In this document: in pieces, positions 11,630-23,599 of the stretch
Position numbering within the stretch: the stretch's first letter is position 1
Layout of the letters: every line of letters begins with the position of its first letter
Assembly (NCBI GenBank): GCA_024138015.1
Contig: JAMXBB010000010.1
Span: forward strand, 9,492,386 to 9,556,385
Source of the DNA: Lumnitzera littorea
Taxonomy: Eukaryota > Streptophyta > Magnoliopsida > Myrtales > Combretaceae
Direction: 5' to 3'
DNA: 64,000 bases
Notes under the pieces: model-generated
Told to the model about the DNA's origin: nothing
The model's input: only the letters and a program-made list of their open reading frames with translations
The model's database searches: none
Program-made: the position numbers and the translations under genes

Positions 11630-13470
11630 TATTGTGAAAGGCAATTTGGGATCGAAGTATGATCAAGATCTAGTGAAGATGTTGAAAGTGAAAACGAATA
11701 AGAATTTCTACAAATTGTTGCAAAGGGTTTGCTAGGGCATTGGAATTGATCCAAATGCTATGGGGATTGAGATTTTGTACAAACATCCAAATGCCTATTC
11801 AAGAGTTGTATCTTCTTCCCTGATTGTCATCAAGTATGACGATGGTGTCGAAAATTTATTTAAGATGACGGAAGCATTTAGGCAAACCCATATTCACCAC
11901 TTGTATGTAAGGATTGGAGAAGTGGAAGAAGCCCCCCTTATCTAGGCAATACATATGCCACTAACTAAGTTTAACGAGCCATCAGCATACAAATTTAAGT
12001 CACTATCCATGCCTGCGCCTATATAGAATGATGATTGTGTAGTTGACAAGGCAATTGAACTAGTATTGCAAAAGGAAGTTTCATATAATCATATGGTTTA
12101 ATGTATGGGAGGCTTAGATGTTGAAAAGGACAACAATGATGATGATGATTATGAGCCTAAGGAGATGAAGAGAATGATGATGATGATGCTAACGAGGATA
12201 ATAAAACCAAGATGCCTCTTGCATGTCCTATTGTTACTAAAATGACTACTAATCACTCTTATATTCTTGAAATGTTTCCTACACATCCATATGCCTCATG
12301 CTCAATGGAGTAAATACCAACACTGATACATCCTTCAGAGGTTCATACAACCACCTCAACGGTATGGGATGCGATTCCCTTTTTCAATATTGGTGTAGAT
12401 GATGTTTATGTGCACCTTGAAAAGGATGCTACATAAAGTTTAGTAACTTGCATGTCGATGAAGACCTCTACATAGGTATGAGATTCAACAATAAGTAAGA
12501 ACTTGTAAAAGCCATCGAGCACTACCATATCAAGCATCATGTGGACTTCATATCAATGGAATCCAAAAAGAGCAATTAAGGATGGTTGTAAGTAGATACT
12601 AAGGCATGTAAGAAGAAGTTGGAGGGTGTGTTTCCGATAACAAGGTTAATGGGACCCCATAGTCGCATACTTGTGTAAATCTAATCATAACTCAAGACTA
12701 CATGTAGTGATGGCCAAGGAGTTTCTGAATGTCATTAGAAAAGATCCTAATACAAAAATTTCTCAATTATGCAATATTATCAACAAATAATTAGGATATA
12801 TGGTTACCAACAGATAAGTGTAAGTTAGTAAGGTAAAGGTTATTGAAGTTGTCTATGGTAACTAGAAGAGATCATACAACAATCTTTCGAGGCTTCTCAA
12901 TGCCATACGAATGAGTAATCTAAGGACAAAGGTTGAGTGGAAGTGGAGTCCTTCGAGGGAGCAGGGGATGACAAAGTTGAAGTAGGTTCGGTGGTCTTTT
13001 AGGCTATGCATAGAGATATGGAAGTTCTACAAGCCCATGGTTGGTACTAATGGCACTTTTGCTACTAGCATAGATGGCATGACCACATAACCTAACTAGT
13101 CTTTACATTAGTGGATGAGGAGACAACGAAGGCATGAAATTAGTTTCTTAATAATTTGAGGTAATATGTTTGTAGTGAGAAAGTAAGCTAAGAAAACATA
13201 GGCTTGATATCAAAAGAGGGACAGGTATTCAATTAGCATTGGATCGAGACGAAAATGGATGGAAAACCCCCTTTATAGTATAGTGGTGGTGCATACACCA
13301 TCTTGCAAGCAACATCAACTGGGTAAATAAGAACCAACAATTCAAGAAGTGGATCATTTTCGATACAATGCAAGCTTAACATAGAAAGTCTGAGAAATGC
13401 GTGGCAGAGTATAATGCCCTGTCTCCTACAGCCTATTCATCTAAAATACAGGTACCCAACAGATGGATTA
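11630..13470 (+). pseudogene. MULE (Mutator-like) transposase, N-terminal and central part
   Basis: A frame-shifted translation follows the layout of plant MuDR-type transposases. An N-terminal domain (NAMGIEILYKHPNAYSRVV near 11,755) is followed by an acidic linker. Then comes a MuDR DNA-binding-like segment (MRFNNK..LVKAIEHYHIKHHVDF near 12,480-12,560) and a central catalytic-core region with the words WSFRLCIEIWKFYKP, VDEETTKA and NNLR. The last part is GLISKRGTGIQLALDRDENGW with a histidine-rich region (13,200-13,310). Many stops and frame changes make it dead. A ~3.9-kb foreign block separates it from a C-terminal piece at 17,369-17,770. Terminal inverted repeats were not found. Confidence 0.6.
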
Positions 13471-13473
13471 CTA

Positions 13474-16400
13474 TGTCGTCCTCGAGTTGAGGATAAGGCT
13501 AATTGGAAACCAATCATAAGTCAAATTTTATAATAACACATAATTATAGAGAATCATGGAAACGTCATTTAGGATACACAACATAAGGGCACTATAGTGC
13601 CTATGATTATTAAGGTCTTACAAATCAAACATAAACTAATTAAGTCCTTTGATGTTATTTCATGGTATGATAATATTCAATCCTTGCTCTCGATGTTCCC
13701 ATCCTTACCTAAGCTCTAAAGTTATCTCCATCTTCAAGTCTTAAGGTTAGAACAAAACTATCCATTCAACATCAAGCCAAGTGAACAAAAGCATACAATA
13801 AATAATAAACAGTAATAAGTGAATTCCAATTTATATTTAATATCAACATTACAAAAATTTTAGAAAATAATAGCACCAATCATAACCGAGCTTACTATAA
13901 TTTACCAATCAATAGATGCTTATGCATGCAATGTTATGCCATGTGACATGTATTGGCCTGTATTTTAACCGAATAGATAATGAGTAGCACCTAGCTGTTC
14001 TTGAGCAAAATATTTGAGCAGCACTTGACAGCTCAAAACCAAGCATGCAATTCTACATGCTGAAAATAACCAAGCTTTATAAAACTTGTGTCCTGTAGAT
14101 CCCTTTATGCAAACTGAGCTTTTAACGTGACCCTTAAGTCATCTTTTCTTGAACTGAACTTTTAAACATGAATTTTAGGTCCTTAAATCAAAGCCGAGCT
14201 TTATAAAACATGGCTTTTAGGCCGTTTTCATGCCATGCCATGATTACACATGATGTAAATTATTTAATGATAACCAAGCAACAATTTTCAAGCATGTGCA
14301 AGTTAATTTCAATAATAACCTAGCAATAACTACCCATAAGCAATGTTTGCAATTTAAAGTATGTGCCAATCAAAACACTAATTATCAATTTATGATAACT
14401 TCACTTCCATTCACAATTCATATAATACCACTCACAGCAAAATAGATAATTCCAAGCTCATGTCATTATATCTAAACTATGTTTATTACATACTCTTACT
14501 AACAAACCACACAACAATTAGTCATCACAACAAACATTTATAAATTCATTAAGTCATAAGATTCACTTTACTAAAATCAAAATATCTTATTTAAAGAATG
14601 AGTTGTCGTTTAATTTTAGGCCACTTTACATTATGACAAGTAAGAAAAGGGTGCTTACTGTATACTCCAGGCATTTTCCATTATCGTCCTTGAGATAGTC
14701 TATCATATCAATTATGTCACTTGAATATATATATATTTTAACTGACAGAGTGGAATTTTAAAAATAAATCATTTAATTGAATTCTATTTAAGCCTCCTCC
14801 TCTCATTATCAATTCCATTAATATTATCATCCCACATTACAAGCATATATATGTGAATTTTTCATCATCATTACATTTAATTCAAAATTTTCACAAGTAA
14901 TGAACCTTAGCTAAGAGGTCCTTTCCAAAAATTATTTCCATACATTTTTTAAAAAGTGATCTTCATAAAATAATAAGTAATCTCAATAGATAAAGCTTAC
15001 CAAAAATTTATTTCTTATCAATACCATTGTCTCATTTTTATACATATATATTAGTGGAGAAAAAGAATATATATATACATATGTATAGTATTTTGTATAT
15101 ATACTTATTCACATACCATCATAGTAAAAAGTATTCTTCAAAATATTAGTTACATACATTTCCTTAAAATAAATCTTAATTGGATATATATACTTAAGTA
15201 TTTTTAGTTGCTTCATTAGCTACAAAAGAAAATAAAATAAGTGATAATTAAGAAAATTTAGCTTGGGCCATAGCCACAGAGAACCAAACTGACCCAAAGG
15301 GACCAAAACAAACATGCAATAGGATGCAACACTCAAACCAGATATATACGTAACAAGGTACATCCCTACAAGGCAAGCCTCTTGGGTGTACATTTCTCAA
15401 ACCAAGATTCACCAGCTTTTAGTATATAGAGGTCTTCCCCTTTTTATATTTTCCATGTGGGACATATAATTCGCAGTAAAGTTTGCTTTTGCAAATTGCA
15501 ATTGCGCAAAGGGCAACCATCAAGTTTAATGCAATTTTTCTCCTTCAATTTCACTTCAAATTTTTGTATATTCACCATGTTTTGAACCTATTCCAAGTAT
15601 ATATTGAGATTAGGCAGAGATTTCTCAAGAAAATTTCCTAAACACACTCATAGCATGGATCAAAATGACCTCCAAAGGGTTGTCACGAATTTTTGTAGCA
15701 GCAATAGTTTATTTTTGCTCATCTTTTGTCTTCGTTTTTCCTACTCAAATCACTTCTAAACCAAAAAAAAAAAAAAAAAAAAAGAAGATGTTATTTCAAA
15801 AAACTAGTTCATTGCACCTTTCCACTCATGCGAAAATCCTTACAAAAACAAGCTTAAACCATAATCCAATCATGTGTTAAAGAGGCCTTGTGACTACAAA
15901 AATGCAACAGCATATTTCCGATTTGAAGTTGAATGTTCAAACATTTCTAAGCATTTTATTTCAATAAAATTGCTTCATATACCTTCTAATATGTATTAAG
16001 TTTTGTCCATAAAAATTTTATTAAGTTATTCATGCATACTTATAAGCATAATAGTATAGATTTTTGAATAGTGCTCAAGTTTTGGGCTCAACTTCTTACC
16101 GTATGGTTAACGTTAGATCGTGTCGATGGACTGCTCTTTTAGTTTTCTATGTCTACAATACTGTGGTGGTGGTGGCTCGCCAATTGGTGATCAGAAGAGT
16201 GAGAAATCAATGCTCAAAGTGAAGGGAGTAGAGAGGCTAAAACTATAAATTTTTACACCAAGTACAAGAGTTGTCACATAAGATAGGAAATCTCCAATTT
16301 CTACTTTGGATTTCTTACTATACAATTATTTTTTAGTGCACACAAACGACATTATCGAAAGTCTTCCATATCTGGAGAGGAGTGGTAACAATTGTCTAAG

Positions 16401-17368
16401 TGGTGGCAGCTAATGGCAAAAATTGAAACTTAAAGTGCTTGGGTCGAAGAGGTACCTTTGATAATTAGAATAATTTCCATATGTTCCATGGTCAACCTAT
16501 GCATCTCTTTTTATGTATGGTTATCGAGGATATGGTGGTGCCTATGCCTTAGTACCGGTGGTGGAATGGATAAGGGGATGAGGTAGTTCCTTCTTATATC
16601 TAAGTTTGGCTACAGGAATGAGGAATCAAGTATGAAAAGAAAATGAGAAGAAAATAGGGAGCCAGGCTTGTTCACTGTCAAGAGTGAAGGTGGAAAAGAC
16701 TTTGGAATTCATTGTCCCACGTGGAGACATGAAGTTAATAAAGGAATTAAAACTTCCATATAAGATTGTTGAAAAAATCATATGCCAAAAGCAACATGTG
16801 TTGAAGGGTGAATAAATTGAGGGATTGGACGGTGATTCTCATATTTTTCCCATTTTGGGGCTACTATTATTAGGCAGTCCAAATTTCAAATAGGCACTGT
16901 AATTGGCTAATTGTCAATTTCACCTTATCACATGTCTATAAGTTATAAGTATGATAAATTTATTTTTTTTTACATTGTAATTTAACGAAAAATTTATAGA
17001 GAAGCTTAAAACTTATTATATAATGTGAAAGTATATTGAAGTTAATATTTTCATGTGATTACTTGATATTTTAAGACACTAATATAAATTCCTATGTTAG
17101 TTAGCTATTTAGTAATGGGAACACAATATTTTTTAGTCTTCATTTTTATGTTAGGCTATGTATCATATTTGAGTACTTGATTTTTTTTTTCTTAAAATAT
17201 TTTATTTTTTTTAATATATAGATGTATTTTAAGCGAACTTAATTCCTCCCTAAAATTTATTTGACTAATTATCTATGATGTGTAACTTTCAAATTTTTAA
17301 TTTTTCACTCAAAATTACTCTAATATATTCTAGACCTCTTTTTTTTATTATTATAACGAGGTATTGCA
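13474..17368 (-). mobile_element. Probable chromovirus LTR (solo) inside the MULE
   Basis: The right end reads TGCAATACCTCGTTATAAT on the minus strand. This is close to the TGTAATACCTCG-type start that I associate with plant Tekay-type chromovirus LTRs. The block shows no coding domain. Its minus-strand 16,250-16,000 section, with GAGCCACCACCACC and TAAGAAGTTGAGCCC, resembles a transcribed LTR leader. It lies between two parts of one MULE transposase, which argues for insertion as a unit. The left end near 13,474 is a guess from the MULE break, and no target-site duplication was recognised. Confidence 0.35.
14065..14235. repeat. Minisatellite, four ~40-bp units
   Basis: Four diverged units share 'gagcttttaaaacatg' and 'ttttaggtcctt'-like words: starts near 14,069 (caagctttataaaac), 14,110 (actgagcttttaac), 14,150 (actgaacttttaaac) and 14,192 (ccgagctttataaaac). 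They lie inside the putative solo LTR. Confidence 0.5.
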
Positions 17369-17770
17369 AGAAGGTTCTAAACATTAAGGTTGATGCCTCA
17401 AGTTGATTTACTCCTTTACCAATGCAATAGTGGATATTCCTAAATGATAGGGGCTATCAGTTCAGTTACATGACAACAAACCTTGCCAAACGTTACAATT
17501 TGAATTTGAAACATGTTCAAGGACTACCGATGACATCCCTTGCAAGGAAGATTTTCTACAACTATGTGTTAACCTAAGATAAGGGATATGAGGAGGTATT
17601 GGAGTGGGTGGTTAGGAATTAGCCATATGCAAAATATACTATAGAAATGTTAGAGGAGTGAGTTAAGCAAGTAAGTTTACATCATACGATGTGTTTCAAC
17701 AGATACAACAGGTTTTATGAGATTGAGATAGGTAGCAAGCGTGTACCTATATTACATCTTTAAGATACAA
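17369..17770 (+). pseudogene. MULE transposase, C-terminal part
   Basis: The reading LNDRGYQFSYMTTNLAKRYN followed by LKHVQGLPMTSLARKIFYNY fits the conserved MULE segment 'RY..MTTN..E.FN..LK..R.LP'. It continues with YAKYTIEMLEE and VSLHHTMCFNRYNRFYEIEI, matching the tail of these transposases. It has in-frame stops. Its order and strand agree with the N-terminal piece at 11,630-13,470, so it is probably the other half of the same element. Confidence 0.55.
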
Positions 17771-18243
17771 CGTTAATATATTTGTATTGACATAACCACA
17801 ATACATAAATATATTTCAATAACAACGGTATTTTTATCCTTTTTTATATAATTTGTAATTATTTGATTTTTTTTTAAGTTGATAAAAATGCATTACACCA
17901 GCTAATCCTAATTTACAATCCAGCTAAATAATCTCCAAAAAAAGTCAGCTTGAAAATATTTTGAATTTAGAAAAATGGTGCAAAAGATATGAGCAAAAAT
18001 TACTTTCGTTAATTTCCATTAAATTCCCAAGGATATCTTCTCAAACTTTATTCCATGATATATCCATATCTTTCCTTTATTTTTAGTTAGAAAACACTTA
18101 TAAATCTCCACTAAATATCCAGATATAACCTAATCAATATAACCCATATCTTTATCCTTATCTCCTTGTAACATTTTCAATTAAATTTTAAGCCATTGAT
18201 ATTACATCCTATCCTTGTTAAAATAAGTTTTATTCTCAAAACT
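17771..18243. other. AT-rich DNA, nothing recognised
   Basis: No coding or RNA homology was recognised. It may be the untranslated or LTR sequence that followed the chromodomain fragment at 18,244-18,384, but no LTR boundary could be identified. Confidence 0.3.
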
Positions 18244-18384
18244 TTATTCATGTTCAAAGAGATGGTGATACTTGTTTAGCATCTCTTCTTCAGGCTCGCA
18301 AGTGGCTTCTTCTTCCGAATGATTGGTCCATTGAACTTTCACATACTTGATGCTCTTGTTCCTAAGCCGTTGCTCATAAGGATA
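18244..18384 (-). pseudogene. Chromovirus integrase C-terminal chromodomain remnant
   Basis: On the minus strand the frame reads YEQRLRNKSIKYVKVQWTNH, then SEEEATCEPEEEMLNKYHHL and FEHE before a TAA at 18,244-18,246. This is the typical tail of plant chromovirus polyproteins, with an RNK...VKV.W..HS..EATWE.E..M...YP.LF pattern. Here W of 'ATWE' is C. The chromodomain directs integration to particular chromatin. No preceding integrase core is visible, so this is an orphan fragment of about 45 codons with an intact stop. Confidence 0.7.
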
Positions 18385-19159
18385 TTTTAATGTTTAAATA
18401 TCTTAAGATATCCAAAATATTTTTTCTTTTTTACTATCAAATATTTGGTAAAGTTAGTACATTGTGATTATCATTTACACTAGTTAACTTAGTTTTAAGA
18501 GTATATTTTCTGTAAGGCATATATTCTAGACAAAAGCTATCGGGTTAGAGATGTAAGGCATTACACTCATAATGGGATGTTTTCCATGAAACAAAATTTA
18601 AATTGTTTTTTTTTCTTCTAAATTTAAGGGTTTTGATAGATTTTTCAAAAGTAAACCAAAATGCGTTTTTCAAAATTAATAAAATGTAATGACTTAAAGT
18701 GATAAGAGCTTTCAATAAATAAAATCGGCCCACACACTAAATTTTTCATCAATTTAGAACTACATAGGCTTGAACCTACTTTGCAAGAATGTAAGCATTT
18801 AAGCAGCCCAAACAAATCAAAAACCTAATTGCAACCCTTTTCAAATCCTTTTCATTTTCCAAATAAATGAAAGCCCATTTTACTTCAATTTCCCTTTAAT
18901 AAAATTAAAAGCCCACTTAATTATTTTTATGAATATCTTCTGGTTTTAATAAGGTAGCCATTGAGCCCAACAATCTTTTGTTTCTATTTTCCAAATTTTA
19001 TTTTTTAAAAGCCACAGGCAAGTGAAATTAGAGCTCATCCACCAATGGGCCTTAATCTCATTCTTTCTCCATTTCGATCAGGTGACAACTTCTTTTCCTA
19101 AATTATTTTCAAAACTAAAACTTTTTCTTAACTTTGGTCAAGAGATTTATGTTATGTAG
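18385..19159. other. Intergenic DNA, nothing recognised
   Basis: A/T-rich sequence ends where the minus-strand LTR begins. A 62-codon ORF (18,545-18,733, minus) is lysine- and phenylalanine-rich and matches nothing I know. Confidence 0.4.
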
Positions 19160-20740
19160 TGTCAAGCCTGATTTTTCTCCTAGTTTTATAGTTAATCTTA
19201 TTTAAACTAGGCAATAGTAAAAAGCCTACCTGTTTAATACTGACCATCGATTAAGGTTTAAAAAAAACCAGCTCTTTTTATCTTTGAAAACATTTTAAAG
19301 TCACCACCCGATCAGAATAAAAAAAAAAAGAATTAAATTATAACAAATTGAGTAGATTTGTTATAATTTAGCTACTAGTTTTTTCAATAAAACCAATTTT
19401 ATAAACAATTTTTAAGAATTGAAAATCGAGTCGAGGGTTAGATTCTTTAAACTATTACGGGTACCATCCATTTTTCGAATTTAGATTTAATTTCTAAAAT
19501 CACCTTATTTAAAAACTATCCTCTAAAATGAAATTCAATCGAATCGGATCCTATCTTATTAAATTTTAAAAAATCACTAAATAGAATAACTAAAAGTGGA
19601 CAAATTGATTTTTTTCATTTTTTACCATTACCCCGGAAATGCTTACGTATCCACTATTCAGAATTAGACGTATGTAGTTTTTTCGAAAAAAAAAATTAAG
19701 TAGGTTAATTTATTTTAACTTTTGCAAAAGATCGGGTTTACATTTTTATCTATTTTAATTTTAATTTTAACTAAGGAAAGTTCTAAAGAGTTCTAATTGA
19801 TCAAAAAATGTTTTATTGATTTGAAAATAATTCTAAGGAAGTCCTATTTTTTAAAAAAGGGTTAATTTATTTCATTTATTTGGAAATTGAATTTTTTTCT
19901 ACATTATAAAATGATTTTTTATTTTTATTTTATGATTTTTTTCATTTCAGTTTTAATCAGGGAAAATAAATAAATAACTAACTAAACTACTCTATATTTT
20001 TTCTTTTTCTCTCCTTTTTTTTTCCTTTTCTTTTTCTTCTTTTTTTTTTCTTTTTTATTGGTTACAAATTACAATAATACACTAACAAAAATAAAAAATA
20101 AAAATATATAAAATTAATATATAGACTAAAACCAAAAAACAAATAAGGCCAGACTTAAACAAGCTTCGTAGGTCAGTCAGTTAGGGTACAGATCTAAATC
20201 GGATCTATGGGTCAAGTCCAAAATAACAACTTCCAAACCAATTTCCTACATTAGCTTCTAATGATCTTTTCGAATGGGGGATGGAAGTTTTATGAGGTTT
20301 TAATTTATGAAACTTCAAATGATGGTGGTGCCTTGGTTTATGGTGATTGTTTTAAGGGTGGTTAGTGTTTGGGCAGTAAGTAGTGGTTGCAAATAGCGTG
20401 GGTGGTGGCTATTGGAGTTGAATGGAGTGGTGAGTCTTAAGTTTTTAGGTGGGGTAGATCTGCCAGCTTCGTGGTGGTGGTACAACGATGGTTCAGGTTT
20501 GGCTGTTGAAGGCAGTGGAACCACGTAAAGAGTACAAGCTATTAGGTTTGGATGCTTTGAGGATGGGGAAGCTAGTGGAGTTGATAATTTTGCTAAAAAC
20601 CATAGGAGCCGAGCTCGAAGTTAGAGAGAGAAAGTAGCCGTGAGTTGCAAAGAAAGAGAGATTGATCGAGGAAGAGAGTAAGAGAGAGAGATAGAACAAA
20701 AGCTGATGATTCCATGTTCCTAAAATGATTTCCCAAACCC

Positions 20741-20748
20741 TATTTATA
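20741..20748 (-). promoter_or_regulatory. TATA box of the 3' LTR
   Basis: On the minus strand TATAAATAGGGTTTGGGAAA is a canonical plant TATA box. The identical context in the 5' LTR (33,225-33,232) supports it as the retroelement promoter, with transcription starting about 30 bp further on the minus strand. Confidence 0.6.
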
Positions 20749-21440
20749 CTAATCAAGCAATGAATGATCATGGAAAGCTCCTTACTACCATGAATTTGAG
20801 ATTTTAAAAAATGAGCTTGATCTTCACAATTCGATTTGAAATGGAGTAAATTCCTGGTCAATGAGTAATGATTTTCCCTTAAACTTTCCAAAACAAAGTA
20901 ATGGAAGCTTCAATATTCAAATTCGGTGCTCGAATTAAGTTTAGTCAAATATGTGCTTAATGAGTTTTTTTCAAACTTCTAGTAGATTTTTTATTACTTT
21001 AATTCTTCAATCTAGGCAAGTTTCCTGATTGAATTCAAAGTAGGCTACGTGTATTTCTCGATTCTACCCTTAATTTGGGTAGAACCAAGTGGAAAAATCA
21101 TGAAAAGGTAGCTCAAACATGAGCCACCAAGCTAGAAATGCAGAAGAAAATGCTAAGGAAAGGGGCGAAATGCGCGAGAAAAAGAAAGAAGAGGAAAGAA
21201 AAGTGCTGACATAGTACCACGTCAACCATGCCATTCAATGGCATCATGCCACATGTCTTACTGTAACACGTAGCAACTGACCTGGCGGGGGTTGCTAACA
21301 TATCAAGGATACGTGGTGCCACGTCACTCTGCCTAATTAATGAGCGCCATGTGTTAGGATATGTAGCACAATGGACCCCTGATTCATGGTGGCATGTTGT
21401 GTGTGTTTTGTCAAAAAAGAACAAAACGCATTTCTATGCC

Positions 21441-21507
21441 TTTGGCGAGGTTCGAACCCAAGATCCCAATGTTAAAATGCTTATCCATTAAGCCGTTAGC
21501 ATATGCC
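21441..21507 (-). other. tRNA-like segment within the LTR
   Basis: On the minus strand CGGCTTAATGG fits the RNA polymerase III A-box consensus at 10 of 11 positions. About 26 bp later GGTTCGAACC is a perfect B box (21,449-21,459 region). The order and the ATGGATAAGC word resemble a tRNA body with a shortened anticodon arm. Weaker versions sit at the same place in the other LTRs (near 33,930-34,000, 1,860-1,950 and 9,230-9,335). It cannot fold into a full cloverleaf as far as I can see. Confidence 0.35.
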
Positions 21508-22129
21508 TTGTCTATATGTGCAATCAAATTACACATATGGACTAAGTCAACTTAGGCTAAATTTTAAACCTAAGCCCAATGACTTTCCCCAAATTTTTTA
21601 TCTAAATTAAAATTAAAAAAATACATATATATATTCTATCTAAAATTATTATTATCCAAATTTCCTAAATCCTCAATTTTTCAATTTTTGTGACTTTTTC
21701 TATTTTTTGTATTTTTTTCTAGCATTTTTATTCTTTTGTAGTTTTTCTAAGTTTCCTATTTCTTTGTAATTTTCTAAATTTACCACTTTTGTCTATTTTT
21801 GTATTTTCTAAATTTTCTTCTTTTTTTTTTTTTGTTATTCCTAAATTAGGAACTTTTACCCTATCCTAAAATTTTGAAACATAAAAGGGGGGCAAAAATA
21901 GGATGTCTATAGCTATCCTTCTTTGTGGCGAAGTTTAAGTAAAACTTTACCACAAAAGAAAAAAAAGAAAGACACCATTTTTAGCCCAAAGGAGAAATTT
22001 ATCCTAAGAAGCGCTACGACTAGCTAGCTAGCTTAAGTTTGGTCTACTAAGGATTTAATGGATATTGAAAGGTGAAAGAGAGAGGAGGCACTCTAATTGC
22101 TGACATAGTAAGTTTAAAAGGGTCTAATA

Positions 22130-22700
22130 CCCTTAGGGGCTAGCTAGAAAGATCAAACTGAAATTTGGTTGTGCCCATCTGAGCTGACTAATCTAGGTAA
22201 GAGTATCTTTAGGGGACTAACAACCCTAAACTAGAATCAATCTGGAATACCTAGTTGTGCTCTTCCAAGCTCACTAATATAGGCGAGAGTATCTCTAGGA
22301 AACTACCAACCCTAAAATTGGAATCGATTTTGAAAACTTGGTCATGCTCTTCTAAGCTCACTAACCTATGCGGGAGCATCTTTAAGGGACTAGCAATCCT
22401 AAACTGGAATCAATTTAGAAAACCTGGTCGTGCTACTTCAAGCTAACTAACCTAAGCAGGAGTGTCTCTAGGGGACTAGCAACCCTAAAATTAGAATAGA
22501 TTTCAAAAACCTGGTCATGCTACTTCAAGCTAACTAACCTAAGCGAGAATATCTCTAAGAGACTAGCAACCCGAAAATTGGAATCGATTTTGAAAACCTG
22601 GTCGTATTATTTCAAGCTAACTAACTTAAGTAGAAGCATCTCTAGAGGACTAGCAACCCTAAGTTAGAATTGATGAAGAAATGGAGCACTCTATAGGCTT
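22130..22700 (-). repeat. Tandem array of the minus-strand element, ~87-bp units
   Basis: Five or six units start near 22,218, 22,300, 22,388, 22,476, 22,562 and 22,648 with 'gactagcaaccctaaaattg', followed by 'gaatcgattttgaaaacctg', 'gtcgtgctacttcaagcta' and 'ctaacctaagc'. In reverse complement the words are those of the + strand arrays at 7,241-8,510. The following 22,690-22,880 has shorter 'cttatgggctcgct' units matching array 2 of the other element. Confidence 0.7.
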
Positions 22701-22880
22701 ACTAAGAACTTGGTGAAGAGAGGTGCTCGCCCTATGGGCTCACTTGAGGGAAGCGCCTTATGGGCTCGCTAAAAACAACGAAAAGAGATTGAGTCAAGAT
22801 AACGCTTTTAAAGGTTGGCTAAGTACCAAAAGATAGTATAGAAGGCTAGTGCCTTATGGGTCGACTCAAAAGACTGTTAA

Positions 22881-23599
22881 GAGAAAGAATCGTGAATACT
22901 AGTCATATAGTCTAAATGCATGCAATGTTCAAAAACCAATGTATTAACATTATATAGAAGTACTTACCTAACCTTGCTAATAGTACCTAAACTACAAAAG
23001 CTTTCTTCAAAAAGTCTTATTAAAACCAGCTAACTCGTTCCTCGAAATGGGCTCAACTCCAAACCCCTATCATCAACCCAACAAACCTTGTCATAGAGCC
23101 TCTGAGGCTTTGCTAGCTTTTTAGAGAGGTTGACCTGGTACAAAATGCCCTTTACTTGCTCTTCAGTTGATCTGTCTCATCTTTGATTAGTCACTATCTA
23201 CCATGAGGTGATTACCCATATGGGTTTTGTCTTTCCCTAAAAAATAGTCAATAAAACTTCCCATCGAAGGAGATCAATCCGTAATAGAGTATTTTAAAGA
23301 GTTTTGTTAATTATCATTGTTCTATATCTCACTTTTCAACTTCTCTCGTGTTTTTAATGTATAGGTCAATTAAATGGAATAAGGGAACTGAACCTTTTGA
23401 TGGAGCAAGAGAAAGGATGGTGATGATTCTAAAGTTGACAACTACTAAGGATACTAACTCTGTTTACAGAAAATGAAAATTAGACCATAATAACATTCAA
23501 AACGACTGCCATTTTCGTGGTCGGAGTAAAATTTCCATTGACTTCTCATGAGTAGTACAACTTTACAATGTCAGCATTTACAGAGTCTCTCAATTCTGG
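22881..23599 (-). other. Untranslated region between integrase and tandem array
   Basis: No protein homology was recognised with confidence. The segment links the end of pol to the repeat array of the minus-strand element. Confidence 0.4.

Larger units (their letters stand above)
19160..21911 (-). repeat. 3' LTR of the minus-strand Ogre-like element
   Basis: On its own strand the LTR starts TATAGACATCC, a mutated TGTAGACATCC (the form kept in the other LTR), right after a purine-rich tract. It ends GGCTTGACA at 19,160. From its start to about 20,225 it is collinear with the LTR at 32,661-34,379. The last ~1.07 kb is missing from that copy. It includes a TATA box, many ACGT-core words in U3, a (GA)-rich leader and a T/C-rich U5 block at 20,000-20,055. 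Minus-strand ORFs here (20,493-20,891 and 21,113-21,424) have partial twins in the other LTR and are not known proteins. Confidence 0.75.

Noticed and set aside
15665..15880. 71-codon ORF with a signal-peptide-like hydrophobic start
   Set aside because: The frame is kept through a run of about twenty A bases read as lysines, no family is recognised, and it lies in a putative LTR. Likely chance.
20493..20891. 132-codon minus-strand ORF in the 3' LTR (and 33,046-33,360 in the other LTR)
   Set aside because: Both lie in the transcribed LTR leader across the TATA region, differ in length and contain simple repeats. No domain is recognisable.
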